Positions 52,945-62,364 of a stretch of DNA of 64,000 bases are shown here, one piece after another. The stretch is from an uncultured Bacteroidales bacterium. Lineage in GTDB: Bacteria > Bacteroidota > Bacteroidia > Bacteroidales > P3. The notes beneath the pieces were generated by a model, which searched no databases, was not told the DNA's origin, and was given only the letters and a program-made list of their open reading frames with translations. The translations under genes were made by a program, and so were the position numbers. Numbering within the stretch: the first letter of the stretch is position 1; each line of letters begins with the position of its first letter. The stretch lies in NCBI GenBank assembly GCA_937876865.1, contig CALEFF010000013.1:1-64000 (forward strand), in the 5' to 3' direction.

Positions 52945-54399
52945 CTAAATGTTTTTTAATATTTCTAATGTGTGTTTCCAATAAAGCTCTACGGTTTTTA
53001 TTTCTAAGCGTTCGTCTGGGGAATGTACGCCTCTAAGCGTTGGACCGTAAGAAATCATATCCATTCCTGGATATTTTTCTCCTATCAATCCGCATTCCAA
53101 TCCTGCATGTATTGCTCTTACTATTGGTTCTTTATTGAATAATTTCTTGTAAGCATCAACTGCTATTTTTAATATTTTACTTTCTGGATTAGGTGCCCAA
53201 CCTGGATAACCATCTCCGTGTTCTACGTCTGCTCCTGCTAATAAGAAACAACTTTCTACTCTATATGCTGCTGCGTATTTTGCACTTTCTACAGAAGAAC
53301 GTTGAGATGTTGTAATAAAGAAGTGATCTTCTTTCATTTTTACAGAAGCTAAGTTTGTAGATGTTTCAACAAATCCAGGTATTTCTCTACTCATAGCCAA
53401 TACTCCGTGAGGGCAAGCATATAAAACATTCAAAAGATTGTCTTGACTTAACATATCTATTACGAAAGCAGGTTTTTCTGTTTCTGTTAGAGTGATTTGC
53501 ATATCTGGTTCTGTAGTACGGAATTCGTATTTCAAATCTACTGCAAATTTTTCTACAATTTCTTTCATCAACTCTACGTCTGCTTGTGCTACAACAAAGG
53601 TTGCGTTTGCTTCTCTTGCTATTGCGTTGCGAAGATTTCCTCCTTCAAAACAAGAAAGTCTTAAATCCATTTCTTTATCTAATGACCAAAGAATACGATT
53701 CAATATTTTATTTGCACAAGCTAAGCCTTTATTGATATCATCTCCTGAGTGTCCTCCTTTAAGTCCTTTTACCATTATTTTAAATGCAGGAGCCTCTGGT
53801 GTTTCTTCTTTATCGTATGGAAGTTTTGCTACTGTATCAATTCCTCCTGCACAACCTATGAAGATTTCTCCTTCATCTTCACTATCAAGATTAAGAAGTA
53901 TTCTACTTTTTAATACATCTGCTGAAAGTGCTTCTGCTCCTGATAGTCCTGTTTCTTCATCTACTGTAAATAAACATTCTATTGGTCCGTGTTCTATATC
54001 GTTTGCATCTAAGATTGCTAAGGCTGTTGCAACTCCTATGCCATCATCTGCTCCTAATGTAGTGCCATCGGCTTTTAACCATTCGCCTTCTATTTTTGGA
54101 ACAATGGCATCTTTTTCAAAATCGAAGTCTTTATCGCTATTTTTCTCACATACCATATCTATATGTGATTGTAAGCAAACCCAAGGTGAGTTTTCTTTTC
54201 CTTTTGTTGCTCCTTTACGAATTATTACATTGCCAATTTCGTCTGAAACGTACTCTAAGTTTCTTTCTTTTGCCCAATTGACTAAGTATTCAGTCATTTT
54301 TTCTTCGTGTTTTGAAGGTCTTGGGATTGAAAGTATTTCTCCAAAAAATTTAAATAAGCTTTTTGGTTCTAAGTCTGCTAAAATACTATTGTTTGCCAT
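52945..54399 (-). CDS. pepD: Aminoacyl-histidine dipeptidase (M20, PepD)
   Basis: This encodes 484 residues, typical of the cytosolic non-specific dipeptidase. Motifs: SIPRPSKHEEKMTEYL near the start, LQSHIDMVCEKN with the first metal His-x-Asp, GADDGIGVA with the bridging Asp, VDEETGLSGAEAL with the catalytic Glu pair, and AIHAGLECGLIGEKYPGMDMIS near the end. It splits dipeptides, including Xaa-His, in the cytoplasm with zinc. It is first in a minus-strand run with the coiled-coil protein (4 bases away), the aminopeptidase P enzyme and DUF5103. Confidence 0.94.
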   Translation of the reverse strand: MANNSILADLEPKSLFKFFGEILSIPRPSKHEEKMTEYLVNWAKERNLEYVSDEIGNVIIRKGATKGKENSPWVCLQSHIDMVCEKNSDKDFDFEKDAIVPKIEGEWLKADGTTLGADDGIGVATALAILDANDIEHGPIECLFTVDEETGLSGAEALSADVLKSRILLNLDSEDEGEIFIGCAGGIDTVAKLPYDKEETPEAPAFKIMVKGLKGGHSGDDINKGLACANKILNRILWSLDKEMDLRLSCFEGGNLRNAIAREANATFVVAQADVELMKEIVEKFAVDLKYEFRTTEPDMQITLTETEKPAFVIDMLSQDNLLNVLYACPHGVLAMSREIPGFVETSTNLASVKMKEDHFFITTSQRSSVESAKYAAAYRVESCFLLAGADVEHGDGYPGWAPNPESKILKIAVDAYKKLFNKEPIVRAIHAGLECGLIGEKYPGMDMISYGPTLRGVHSPDERLEIKTVELYWKHTLEILKNI

Positions 54400-54437
54400 G
54401 TCTTATTTTTATTTAATTTTTCTTTTGTTTTTAACGT

Positions 54438-54547
54438 CTTTATTTGCGTAATATTTTTCTTTGTTTTAAAAAATTATTTCTTTGATTTTTTATTTTTTTT
54501 CTTTGATTTTTTTAAATTTTTCTTTGATTTTTTTTGACCCCTCTTAG
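54438..54547. repeat. 21-bp phased pentamer array E
   Basis: CTTTG at 54459, 54480, 54501 and 54522, with one-mismatch copies CTTTA at 54438 and CTTAG at 54543. All steps are exactly 21 bp. Three units share the longer form TTTCTTTGATTTTTT. It fills the gap between pepD and yeiH; the last copy overlaps the yeiH stop. No hairpin is evident. Confidence 0.8.
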
Positions 54548-55452
54548 ATAAAGAAGAAAAAGGTTGATATTGAGATAATTATCCACAATACTAAGCCAAG
54601 TAAAAATGGTCTTATGCCTACGGTTTTCAAATCTGAGAGAGAAAATCCGCTACCTATCATAAATAAAGCTAAAACCATTCCTCTTTTTCCTATGTAAGAA
54701 AGTACATTATAAGCCGGTTGTCCCATAGGAATAAAGCCTGCAATAAGGATTGCTACAATAAAATAGAGTATAAACCAAGGTATTTTAATTTTTCCTTTAC
54801 CTGCGTTTTCTTTTTTATTGAGAAGCAAAACTAAAAACGAGAGAGGAATTATCCAAAGCGTCCTTGCGAGTTTTACTGTCGTTCCTACTTGCAAGGCTTC
54901 TTTGCCATATTCTGCTCCCGCACCAACAACTGATGAAGTATCGTGAATTGCGATTGCTGACCAATAGCCAAAACTTTCTTGACTCATATTAAAATACTCC
55001 CCAACCAAGGGAAAGATAAATAAAGCAATGGCATTAAGCACAAAAACAACGGTTAAGGAAAAAGAAATTTGACTATCCTTTGCTCCAACAATAGGAGAAA
55101 CTGCCGCAATAGCACTTCCTCCACAGATTGCAGTGCCTGAGCTAATCAAGGTTGCTGTATTTTTATCTACCTTAAAGAGTTTGCCAAGCAAAAGCCCTAT
55201 CAAAAACACCAAGACAACAGAACATGCTGTTAAAACAATACCTTTTGAAGAAACTTCTATAACTTGTTGCAAATTCATACCAAATCCCATGAGTACAACA
55301 GAGTATTGCAACAGAGGAGATGAATATTTTTTGTATTGAAACGGCTTTTCGATTTTTAAAAGCGAAAACAAAATCCCACAAAACAAAGCCATAGGCGCTG
55401 AAACGAATGGGAAAAAGCATAAAAGTGCTACAATATAATAAAGATATTTCAT
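54544..55452 (-). CDS. YeiH family putative sulphate exporter (UPF0324)
   Basis: 302 residues from the ATG at 55452; the frame also offers an upstream TTG, which is less likely. About ten hydrophobic segments are seen. The family signatures SGTAICGGSAIAAVSPIVGA (near residue 105) and AIAIHDTSSVVGAGA (near 165) are both present. Members are predicted transporters of sulphate or sulphonate-like anions, but direct evidence is sparse. It is a single gene, divergent from dapB and separated by about 70 bases. Confidence 0.9.
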   Translation of the reverse strand: MKYLYYIVALLCFFPFVSAPMALFCGILFSLLKIEKPFQYKKYSSPLLQYSVVLMGFGMNLQQVIEVSSKGIVLTACSVVLVFLIGLLLGKLFKVDKNTATLISSGTAICGGSAIAAVSPIVGAKDSQISFSLTVVFVLNAIALFIFPLVGEYFNMSQESFGYWSAIAIHDTSSVVGAGAEYGKEALQVGTTVKLARTLWIIPLSFLVLLLNKKENAGKGKIKIPWFILYFIVAILIAGFIPMGQPAYNVLSYIGKRGMVLALFMIGSGFSLSDLKTVGIRPFLLGLVLWIIISISTFFFFI

Positions 55453-55522
55453 TTTCTTTTTTTGCAAAAATAGTATTTTTAAACAAACTATTCTTATCTT
55501 TGTAAAAAAAATTGCAAGAGAA

Positions 55523-56212
55523 ATGAATATCCTTATAATAGGTTACGGAAAAATGGGGAAAATGGTAGAAGAAATTGCTTTAAGTAAATCGGACACCATT
55601 GTAGGAATAATAGATAAAGAAGAAGATTGGGAAAGTTTTGACAAAAACAATTCTTTCAAAGATGTAGTAGCAATAGATTTCTCTATTCCAAGCAAAGTCT
55701 TAGACAATATAGAAAAAGCATGGGAAAGAAATATTGCAATCGTTGTAGGCACAACAGGTTGGTATGATAAATTAGAAGAAATAACACAAAGAGCAAATCA
55801 AGAAGGAAAAACTCTTTTTTGGGCTTCTAATTTTTCAATAGGCGTTTTTCTTTTCAATAAACTAAATGCTTATTTGGCAAATATGATGAAAGACTTTTCT
55901 GACTATAAACCACAGATTACGGAAATTCATCACATACATAAGTTAGACGCTCCTTCGGGAACAGCGATTACTTTGGGAGAAACTCTTGTTGAAAACCATA
56001 ATATAAAGAAAGAAGACCTTAAAATAGAATCAATAAGAGAAGGAGAAGTTTGCGGAACTCACATAATTGACTATCAAAGCGTGGTAGATGAAATAGAAAT
56101 CAAACACACTGCTCATAATCGCAAAGGATTTGCAAGCGGAGCCGTTATGGCAGCACATTGGCTCTTAGGAAGAAAAGGCGTTTTTACAATGAAAGATTTT
56201 ATAAATCTATAA
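55523..56212 (+). CDS. dapB: 4-hydroxy-tetrahydrodipicolinate reductase
   Basis: This encodes 229 residues. The NAD(P)H-binding start ILIIGYGKMGKM (GxGxxG), VVGTTGWY, SNFSIGV, and the active-site block EIHHIHKLDAPSGTA (His-His-x-x-Lys) identify DapB. At 229 it is shorter than the E. coli enzyme (273) but within the range of Bacteroidota forms. It makes tetrahydrodipicolinate for lysine and meso-diaminopimelate, so it supports peptidoglycan. The ROK kinase gene starts 14 bases later in the same direction. Confidence 0.95.
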   Translation: MNILIIGYGKMGKMVEEIALSKSDTIVGIIDKEEDWESFDKNNSFKDVVAIDFSIPSKVLDNIEKAWERNIAIVVGTTGWYDKLEEITQRANQEGKTLFWASNFSIGVFLFNKLNAYLANMMKDFSDYKPQITEIHHIHKLDAPSGTAITLGETLVENHNIKKEDLKIESIREGEVCGTHIIDYQSVVDEIEIKHTAHNRKGFASGAVMAAHWLLGRKGVFTMKDFINL

Positions 56213-56225
56213 AATAAAACATAAA

Positions 56226-57182
56226 ATGAAATATTCAATAGGAATTGATATAGGAGGAACAAACACTTGCTTTGGATTGGTAAATGAAAATGCAGAAATA
56301 ATATATCAAAGTGCAATAAAGACAAAGGATTTTCCCGTTTTGGAAGATTATTTAACCATTTTAGTAAAGCAAATCAAAGACTTAATTGCACATTGCCCTG
56401 AACCTGAAAATATTTTAGGTGTAGGAATTGGAGCACCTAATGGAAATTTTTACAAAGGCTCAATTGAACTTGCTCCAAACCTTCCTTTCAAGGGAATTAT
56501 CCCTATGAAAAATATGTTAGAGATGCTTTTGCTCAACGAAGGTTGGAATTTGAAAGTAACTCTTACTAATGATGCAAACGCAGCTGGCATTGGAGAAATG
56601 ATTTACGGCGGAGCAAAGGGCGTAAACGACTTTATTTTGATTACACTCGGCACAGGAGTTGGCAGTGCTATTGTTTCAAACGGCAAAATGATTTACGGAC
56701 ATGACGGATTTGCAGGAGAAGTTGGACATACTATTGTTCAAATTGACGGAAGAGAATGTGGTTGTGGACGAAAAGGCTGTTTGGAAACTTATTCTTCTGC
56801 AACAGGAATAAGACGCACAGCATTAAAACTGCTTCAAAAAGATATGACACCTTCTTTGCTTAGAGAATTGAATCAAGATGAAATAAACGGATACACAATT
56901 TGCGAAGCTGCAAGAAAAAACGATGCTTTGGCATTAGAATGTATTGACCTTACAGCAAAAATGCTTGCAATTGGTTTAGCAAATGCAGTTGCTATTACCT
57001 CGCCTCAAAAGATTATTTTTTCAGGAGGACTAAGTCAAGCAGGTGATTTATTGCTTAATCCTTTTAAAAAGTATTTAGAGGAAAATCTTTACCCTGTTTT
57101 TCGTGGTAAAATAGTGGTTGAACAATCGGCTTTAAAAGAAAATGAAACTGCAATCTTAGGAGCAGCAGCCTTAACTTATTAG
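56226..57182 (+). CDS. ROK family sugar kinase (glucokinase-like)
   Basis: This encodes 318 residues. ATP-binding start IGIDIGGTNTCFGLV (residues 5-19), active-site NDANAAGIGE, TLGTGVGSA, the ROK signature with GHTIVQIDGRECGCGRKGCLE that holds the zinc-binding His and three Cys, and SGGLSQAG are all complete. Members phosphorylate glucose, mannose, GlcNAc or related sugars. It lies directly upstream of two mannosidase genes (4 bases to GH2), so phosphorylation of mannose or GlcNAc released from glycans is a reasonable guess. Confidence 0.92.
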   Translation: MKYSIGIDIGGTNTCFGLVNENAEIIYQSAIKTKDFPVLEDYLTILVKQIKDLIAHCPEPENILGVGIGAPNGNFYKGSIELAPNLPFKGIIPMKNMLEMLLLNEGWNLKVTLTNDANAAGIGEMIYGGAKGVNDFILITLGTGVGSAIVSNGKMIYGHDGFAGEVGHTIVQIDGRECGCGRKGCLETYSSATGIRRTALKLLQKDMTPSLLRELNQDEINGYTICEAARKNDALALECIDLTAKMLAIGLANAVAITSPQKIIFSGGLSQAGDLLLNPFKKYLEENLYPVFRGKIVVEQSALKENETAILGAAALTY

Positions 57183-57186
57183 AATT

Positions 57187-59475
57187 ATGAAGAAAGCATA
57201 TATTTTTGCAATAATTGCTTTATTGTGTTGGAATTTCTCTTTTGCTCAAACTATTCAAATCAACAATGGTGTTTTGATTTGCAATAATGAAGTTTTTAAA
57301 ATACACGATGACAAGACAAACATCTATGATTTGCTTGCAGAAAAAAGAAATGAAAATATGTTCTTTGGAGCAAACGAAGAGAATTATTCGTTTTTAGATA
57401 CTTGTCATTTGACTTACGTTTTAAACTTCGAGGTCGATAAAGCCCTTTTAAAAAAAGATATTATTCGTTTGAAGTTTGATTACATAGACACTTACGCAAA
57501 AATAATTCTTAACGGAAAAGAAGTTGCTCAAACAAAGAATGCTTTTCGTTCTTATGAGTTTGATGTAAAGAAGTTTTTGAAAAAAGGAACGAATGAATTA
57601 ATTGTAGAAATTGAACCTATATATCAAAAATGGCAAGCGGTAAATAGTGATGAGTTTAACATACTTCATTCAGAAAAAAGAACAGTTTTCCGTAAGGCTG
57701 CTTTTCAATTTGGTTGGGATTGGGCTCCTCGACAACTTGCAGGTGAGATTTCTTTTCCTGTTTATTTGACTTTTGAGGACAAAAAGGAATATTTGAGATT
57801 TGCAAGCGTTCAAACAGAGGCGATTTCCGAGGAAGTGGCAAATATGCTTCTTACTTTAAAGAGTGAATTCCTCAAAGATGAGAAATATAGCATTAAACTT
57901 GCCTACTCTACTTCTGATAACGAAACAACAACTTTGGATTTAGGAGAATTAAGTCTTGAAAATTCAAAAGATAATATTTCTTTATTTAAATTCAATGTAG
58001 AGAATCCTCAACTTTGGTTCCCTAATGGTTATGGCAATCCTACGCTTTATGAGGCTACAATTTATCTTTATAATAAGGAGTTGATATGTTTAGATAGTGT
58101 AAAGACAAGATTTGGAATTAGAACAATAGAACTCTCTCAGGAAAAGGATAAATATGGTAGTGAGTTTTGCTTTATTGTAAACGGAAAGCCAATTTTTGCA
58201 AAGGGTGCTAACCTTGTACCTTCTGCAATGCACAAAGAAAGATATGAAGGAATGGCTAAGCATATTGATTTGGTAAAAGAATGTAATATGAATATGCTTA
58301 GAGTTTGGGGAGGGGGATATTATGTTGACGAACAAATGTATGAGGCTTGCGATGAAAAGGGAATTTTGATTTGGCAAGACTTCCCTTTTGCTTGTGCTTT
58401 GTATCCTGCTACAAAAGATTACTTAGCAGAGGTTGAGGCGGAGGCTCGTCAAAATGTTTTAAGAATTTCCTCTCACCCTTCTTTGGCTGTATGGTGTGGA
58501 AACAACGAAATTTGGGAAGGTTGGGGCAATTGGTCTTGGGACAAAGAGGTTAAAGACACTGCTCTTGCGGTTAAGAACTACAATACTTTGTTTCGTGAAC
58601 TTCTTCCAAATATTGTAAATGAATATTGCCCAACAATAGATTATACTCATTCGTCTCCGCTTAATGGTTGGGGAAGAAAAGAAAGTCTTACCGAGGGTGA
58701 TTGTCATTATTGGGGTGTTTGGTGGGGCGATTCTGTGTTTGAAACCTACACAAGAAAGGTTCCTCGCTTTATGAGTGAGTATGGTTTTCAATCTTCTCCT
58801 AATAAAAAAACAGTAGAAAAGTATTTTACTTTACCTTATTCAAAAGAAAATAAAGGTTTTGCTATACATCAAAAACATAATCGAGGATTTGAATTGATTG
58901 AAAATAGAATTTTAGAGCGTTTTGACTCTTATTCAAAAGACGAAGACTATATTAACAAAACATCTATTGTGGCATCGGAGGCTTTTTCTATTGGAATAGA
59001 GTCGCATCTTCGTGCAATGCCTTATTGTATGGGTAGTTTGACTTGGCAACTCAATGAACCTTATCCCGCAATTGGTTGGAGTTGTATAGATGTTGAATAT
59101 TTAAAGAAAGATGTTTATCATACAATTCAAAAATCCTTTGCTCCCGTAGTTATAAGCATTGATAAATACTCTTGTCAAGACACCTTATATATATATGTAA
59201 TAAATACATCTTGGAATGATTTTGAAATGAATTTATCAGGCAAGATAACTGATTGCGATAATACTGCTATTTATTCTTTTGAGATAGAATCGCAACCGCT
59301 TCCTCAAATGAAAAGCATTTGCGTTTTAGAAATAATAAAAAAAGATATTGGATATTATGAGGAAAGTAAGACAAAAATAGAAATTATCGGTACTTATAAA
59401 GATGAAAATAACAATTTAATCAAATTAGAAAATAGTTCGTATTTTGTTTATCCTAAATATTTAAAATGCAATTAA
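57187..59475 (+). CDS. GH2 family beta-mannosidase
   Basis: This encodes 762 residues with a signal peptide (1-20, ending SFAQ). The order is sugar-binding domain, Ig-like domain, then the TIM barrel. AFQFGWDWAPRQ is typical of beta-mannosidases of GH2. The acid/base Glu is in WCGNNEIWEGWGNW and the nucleophile Glu in FMSEYGFQSSP. It is about 80 residues shorter than many beta-mannosidases, mainly at the C-terminal beta domain. It should act in the periplasm on beta-mannosyl ends such as Man-beta-1,4-GlcNAc of N-glycans. Its stop overlaps the leader codons of the GH92 gene. Confidence 0.9.
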   Translation: MKKAYIFAIIALLCWNFSFAQTIQINNGVLICNNEVFKIHDDKTNIYDLLAEKRNENMFFGANEENYSFLDTCHLTYVLNFEVDKALLKKDIIRLKFDYIDTYAKIILNGKEVAQTKNAFRSYEFDVKKFLKKGTNELIVEIEPIYQKWQAVNSDEFNILHSEKRTVFRKAAFQFGWDWAPRQLAGEISFPVYLTFEDKKEYLRFASVQTEAISEEVANMLLTLKSEFLKDEKYSIKLAYSTSDNETTTLDLGELSLENSKDNISLFKFNVENPQLWFPNGYGNPTLYEATIYLYNKELICLDSVKTRFGIRTIELSQEKDKYGSEFCFIVNGKPIFAKGANLVPSAMHKERYEGMAKHIDLVKECNMNMLRVWGGGYYVDEQMYEACDEKGILIWQDFPFACALYPATKDYLAEVEAEARQNVLRISSHPSLAVWCGNNEIWEGWGNWSWDKEVKDTALAVKNYNTLFRELLPNIVNEYCPTIDYTHSSPLNGWGRKESLTEGDCHYWGVWWGDSVFETYTRKVPRFMSEYGFQSSPNKKTVEKYFTLPYSKENKGFAIHQKHNRGFELIENRILERFDSYSKDEDYINKTSIVASEAFSIGIESHLRAMPYCMGSLTWQLNEPYPAIGWSCIDVEYLKKDVYHTIQKSFAPVVISIDKYSCQDTLYIYVINTSWNDFEMNLSGKITDCDNTAIYSFEIESQPLPQMKSICVLEIIKKDIGYYEESKTKIEIIGTYKDENNNLIKLENSSYFVYPKYLKCN

Positions 59476-59477
59476 GA

Positions 59478-62363
59478 ATGAAAAAGATTTTTCTAACACT
59501 TAGTTTATGTTTTTTTGCCTTTACTATCAAGGCTCAAACATCTGAAACTCCTTATTACAAATTAGTAAATCCTTTTATTGGAACAGATTTTCACGGACAC
59601 ACATATCCCGGAGCAATTGCTCCTTTCGGAATGGTACAACTTTCACCTGACACTCGCCTTGATGGTTGGGATGGTTGCAGTGCCTATCATTATTCTGATA
59701 ATACTATATATGGTTTTTCTCATACTCACCTTTCCGGTACTGGTTGTTCTGATTATGGAGATTTTCTTTTTACTCCTACTATGAAAAATGCAGAAAGCAA
59801 GGAGTTTTTCTTGAATTTCTCTCACAAAAACGAATATGCACACGCAGGATATTATAGAGTAGAAGCATATAATGAAGATAAAATTACCTCAGAGCTTACA
59901 GCGTCGGAGCGAGCTGGCTATCACAAATACACTTTCCCTAAAAACGGAAAGAAAAAAGCAATAGTAATTGACTTTAAGCATAGAGATAAGCTTTTGGATA
60001 TGAGCTATAAAATAGTGAATCAAAACACTGTTATAGGATATAGACGTTCTGAGGCTTGGAATACGGATCAGAGAATTTATTTTGCTGCACAATTCAACTG
60101 CGAAATAGCAAATAGCAAATTCGATGAGCAAAGCAAGAGATTATTCCTTGATTTTGGAAATTCAGATAGCGAAGAAAACAATTCAATAGAGGCTATTGTT
60201 GCAATTTCTTCTGTTGATGAGAGCGGTGCTATAAATAATTTACATGCTGAGACTTTCAAATCTTTTGAAGATGCAAAGAAAAATGCAGAGCAACTTTGGA
60301 ATAAAGAACTCGGAAAAATAGAGATTGAAAGCAAAGACAAAGAAAAACTCATTACCTTCTACACTGCACTTTATCATTGTATGATTGCACCAAATCTTTA
60401 CTCCGATGTAGATGGACGATACAGAGGAATGGACAATAAAATCTACACAACAAATAACTATAATCGTTATACAGTATTTTCTTTGTGGGATACATATCGT
60501 ACACTACACCCTTTACTTGCCTTAATCGATAGAAAAAGAAGTTTAGACTTTGCAAAAACTTCCTTAGACATTTATTCGCAAAGTGGATTCTTACCAATGT
60601 GGGAATTAGCCTCTTTTGAAACTTACTGCATGATAGGAATGCACGGCATAAGTATGATGGCAGATCTTTATACCAAAGGAATAATTGCAGATAAAGACCT
60701 TACACTAACCTCAATGCTTGGTTCAATGGACAAAAAGAAGTTTGGATTTAATTTCTTTCTTGAAAACGGCTTTGTTTCCTCAGAAAAAGAACACGAAAGT
60801 GTTTCAAAAACCGTAGAATATGCCTACAATGCTTATTGTGTTGCAAAGATTGCTCAACTACAAAACAAACCAGATATTTATTCTTCAATGATTAGCAAGG
60901 CTCAGTACTACAAAAATCTTTTCAATCCAAAAAACACTTTTATTCAACCAAAAGAAAATGGACGTTTTATATTGGATTTCAATCCTACTCAAATAGATCA
61001 AAACTATACAGAGGGCAATGGTTGGCATTATACTTTCTATGCTCCAAGCGATATTAACACTTTGATTGATATAATGGGCGGAGATAATGAGTTTTGCAGA
61101 AAACTTGATTCTTGTTTCTTTACAAACGAGAAAACAACTGGGAGAAATCAAGCCGATATCACAGGATTGATTGGACAATACTGCCACGGAAACGAGCCAA
61201 GCCAACACACAGCATATTTGTATGCCTATTCTGGTCAAGCATACAAAACACAAGAATTGGTAAGACAAATTCTAACAACTCTATACTCTACAAAACCAGA
61301 GGGAATATGCGGAAACGATGATGCAGGTCAAATGTCAGCTTGGTATGTTATGAGTGCAATGGGATTTTATCCTGTTTGTCCAGTAGATAATCAATATGTA
61401 TTAGCTTCTCCTTTGTTTGAAAAAATCACAATCCATCTTGAAAATGGCAAAGACTTTGTTATCGAGGCTCCTAATGCCGAAAAGACTCCATACGTCAAAG
61501 CAATAAAACTCAATGGTAAAGATCACAATAAATCTTTCCTTAACTACGAAGATGTAAAAGATGGAGGAAAAATTCAATTCACAATGAGCCAAACTGCTGT
61601 TAAAGACTTTGCAAAAGCAAAAGAAGACAGACCTTTCTCTAAAATAGAAAAAGATTTAATATGTGTAGTCCCATACGTTTCATACGAAGGAACAGGCACT
61701 TTCACCAAAAACATTGAGGTTAATTTCTCTGCTTTCAATCCTCAGGACACAATATACGTTTCTCTATCTAATGGAAAAAATTATCGTTTTGTAGGAAAAG
61801 GCAAAATTAAAGTAAAAGAATCTGTAATTATTTCAGCGTTTTCACAAAATAAAACAAAATCTGAAAAAATTGAAACAAAGCTTTATAAGATTCCAGCAGG
61901 ACGAAGCGTAAAAGTATTTACAAATGCAAATTCTCAATACACTGCATCGGGCGATTTTGCCTTAATAGACCTAAAACGAGGCAATGATAATTGGAAACTT
62001 GGCTGTTGGCAAGGATATTGGGGTGAAGACTTAGAGGCTGTAATTGACTTAGGAAAGAAACAAAACATTAAAAAAGTCGGAGGAAACTTTATTCAAGAAC
62101 AAAAAAGTTGGATATTTATGCCAACAAAAGTAGAATATTACATTTCTAATGACGGAGTTAATTTCCAATTATTAGAAACCGTTGAAAACGATGTACCTCA
62201 AAAAACAGAAGGCTCTATAATTAAAACATTTTTTACCAACAAAGAATTTACCGCACGTTACATAAAAATAAAAGCATACAATCTTGGAGTAAATCCTTCT
62301 TGGCATTTATCCGCAGGAGAAAAAGCATGGTTATTTATAGACGAAGTAATAATAGAGCAATAG
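59478..62363 (+). CDS. GH92 family alpha-mannosidase
   Basis: 961 residues from the ATG at 59478 (MKKIFLTLSL signal peptide, ending TIKAQ); an in-frame ATG 12 bases upstream overlaps the GH2 gene. The GH92 hallmarks are present: VNPFIGTDFHGHTYPGAIAP at the start, MVQLSPDTR, and CGNDDAGQMSAWYVMSAMGF with the catalytic Asp region. After the catalytic core come a chitobiase-C-like strand region and an F5/8-type-C-like domain (about 830-960), which may bind sugars. GH92 enzymes are calcium-dependent exo-alpha-mannosidases that trim N-glycans or yeast mannan. Next to GH2, it suggests stepwise removal of mannose. Confidence 0.93.
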   Translation: MKKIFLTLSLCFFAFTIKAQTSETPYYKLVNPFIGTDFHGHTYPGAIAPFGMVQLSPDTRLDGWDGCSAYHYSDNTIYGFSHTHLSGTGCSDYGDFLFTPTMKNAESKEFFLNFSHKNEYAHAGYYRVEAYNEDKITSELTASERAGYHKYTFPKNGKKKAIVIDFKHRDKLLDMSYKIVNQNTVIGYRRSEAWNTDQRIYFAAQFNCEIANSKFDEQSKRLFLDFGNSDSEENNSIEAIVAISSVDESGAINNLHAETFKSFEDAKKNAEQLWNKELGKIEIESKDKEKLITFYTALYHCMIAPNLYSDVDGRYRGMDNKIYTTNNYNRYTVFSLWDTYRTLHPLLALIDRKRSLDFAKTSLDIYSQSGFLPMWELASFETYCMIGMHGISMMADLYTKGIIADKDLTLTSMLGSMDKKKFGFNFFLENGFVSSEKEHESVSKTVEYAYNAYCVAKIAQLQNKPDIYSSMISKAQYYKNLFNPKNTFIQPKENGRFILDFNPTQIDQNYTEGNGWHYTFYAPSDINTLIDIMGGDNEFCRKLDSCFFTNEKTTGRNQADITGLIGQYCHGNEPSQHTAYLYAYSGQAYKTQELVRQILTTLYSTKPEGICGNDDAGQMSAWYVMSAMGFYPVCPVDNQYVLASPLFEKITIHLENGKDFVIEAPNAEKTPYVKAIKLNGKDHNKSFLNYEDVKDGGKIQFTMSQTAVKDFAKAKEDRPFSKIEKDLICVVPYVSYEGTGTFTKNIEVNFSAFNPQDTIYVSLSNGKNYRFVGKGKIKVKESVIISAFSQNKTKSEKIETKLYKIPAGRSVKVFTNANSQYTASGDFALIDLKRGNDNWKLGCWQGYWGEDLEAVIDLGKKQNIKKVGGNFIQEQKSWIFMPTKVEYYISNDGVNFQLLETVENDVPQKTEGSIIKTFFTNKEFTARYIKIKAYNLGVNPSWHLSAGEKAWLFIDEVIIEQ

Positions 62364-62364
62364 C

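Noticed and set aside
53492..54451. 319-codon plus-strand frame opposite pepD
   Set aside because: It is the antisense reading of a clear PepD gene, with a Ser-rich composition typical of such shadows.
54438..54547. CRISPR or simple poly-T slippage as the cause of the phased arrays
   Set aside because: The constant part is only five bases, the gaps are not unique spacers, and slippage would not hold an exact 21-bp phase in five separate places.
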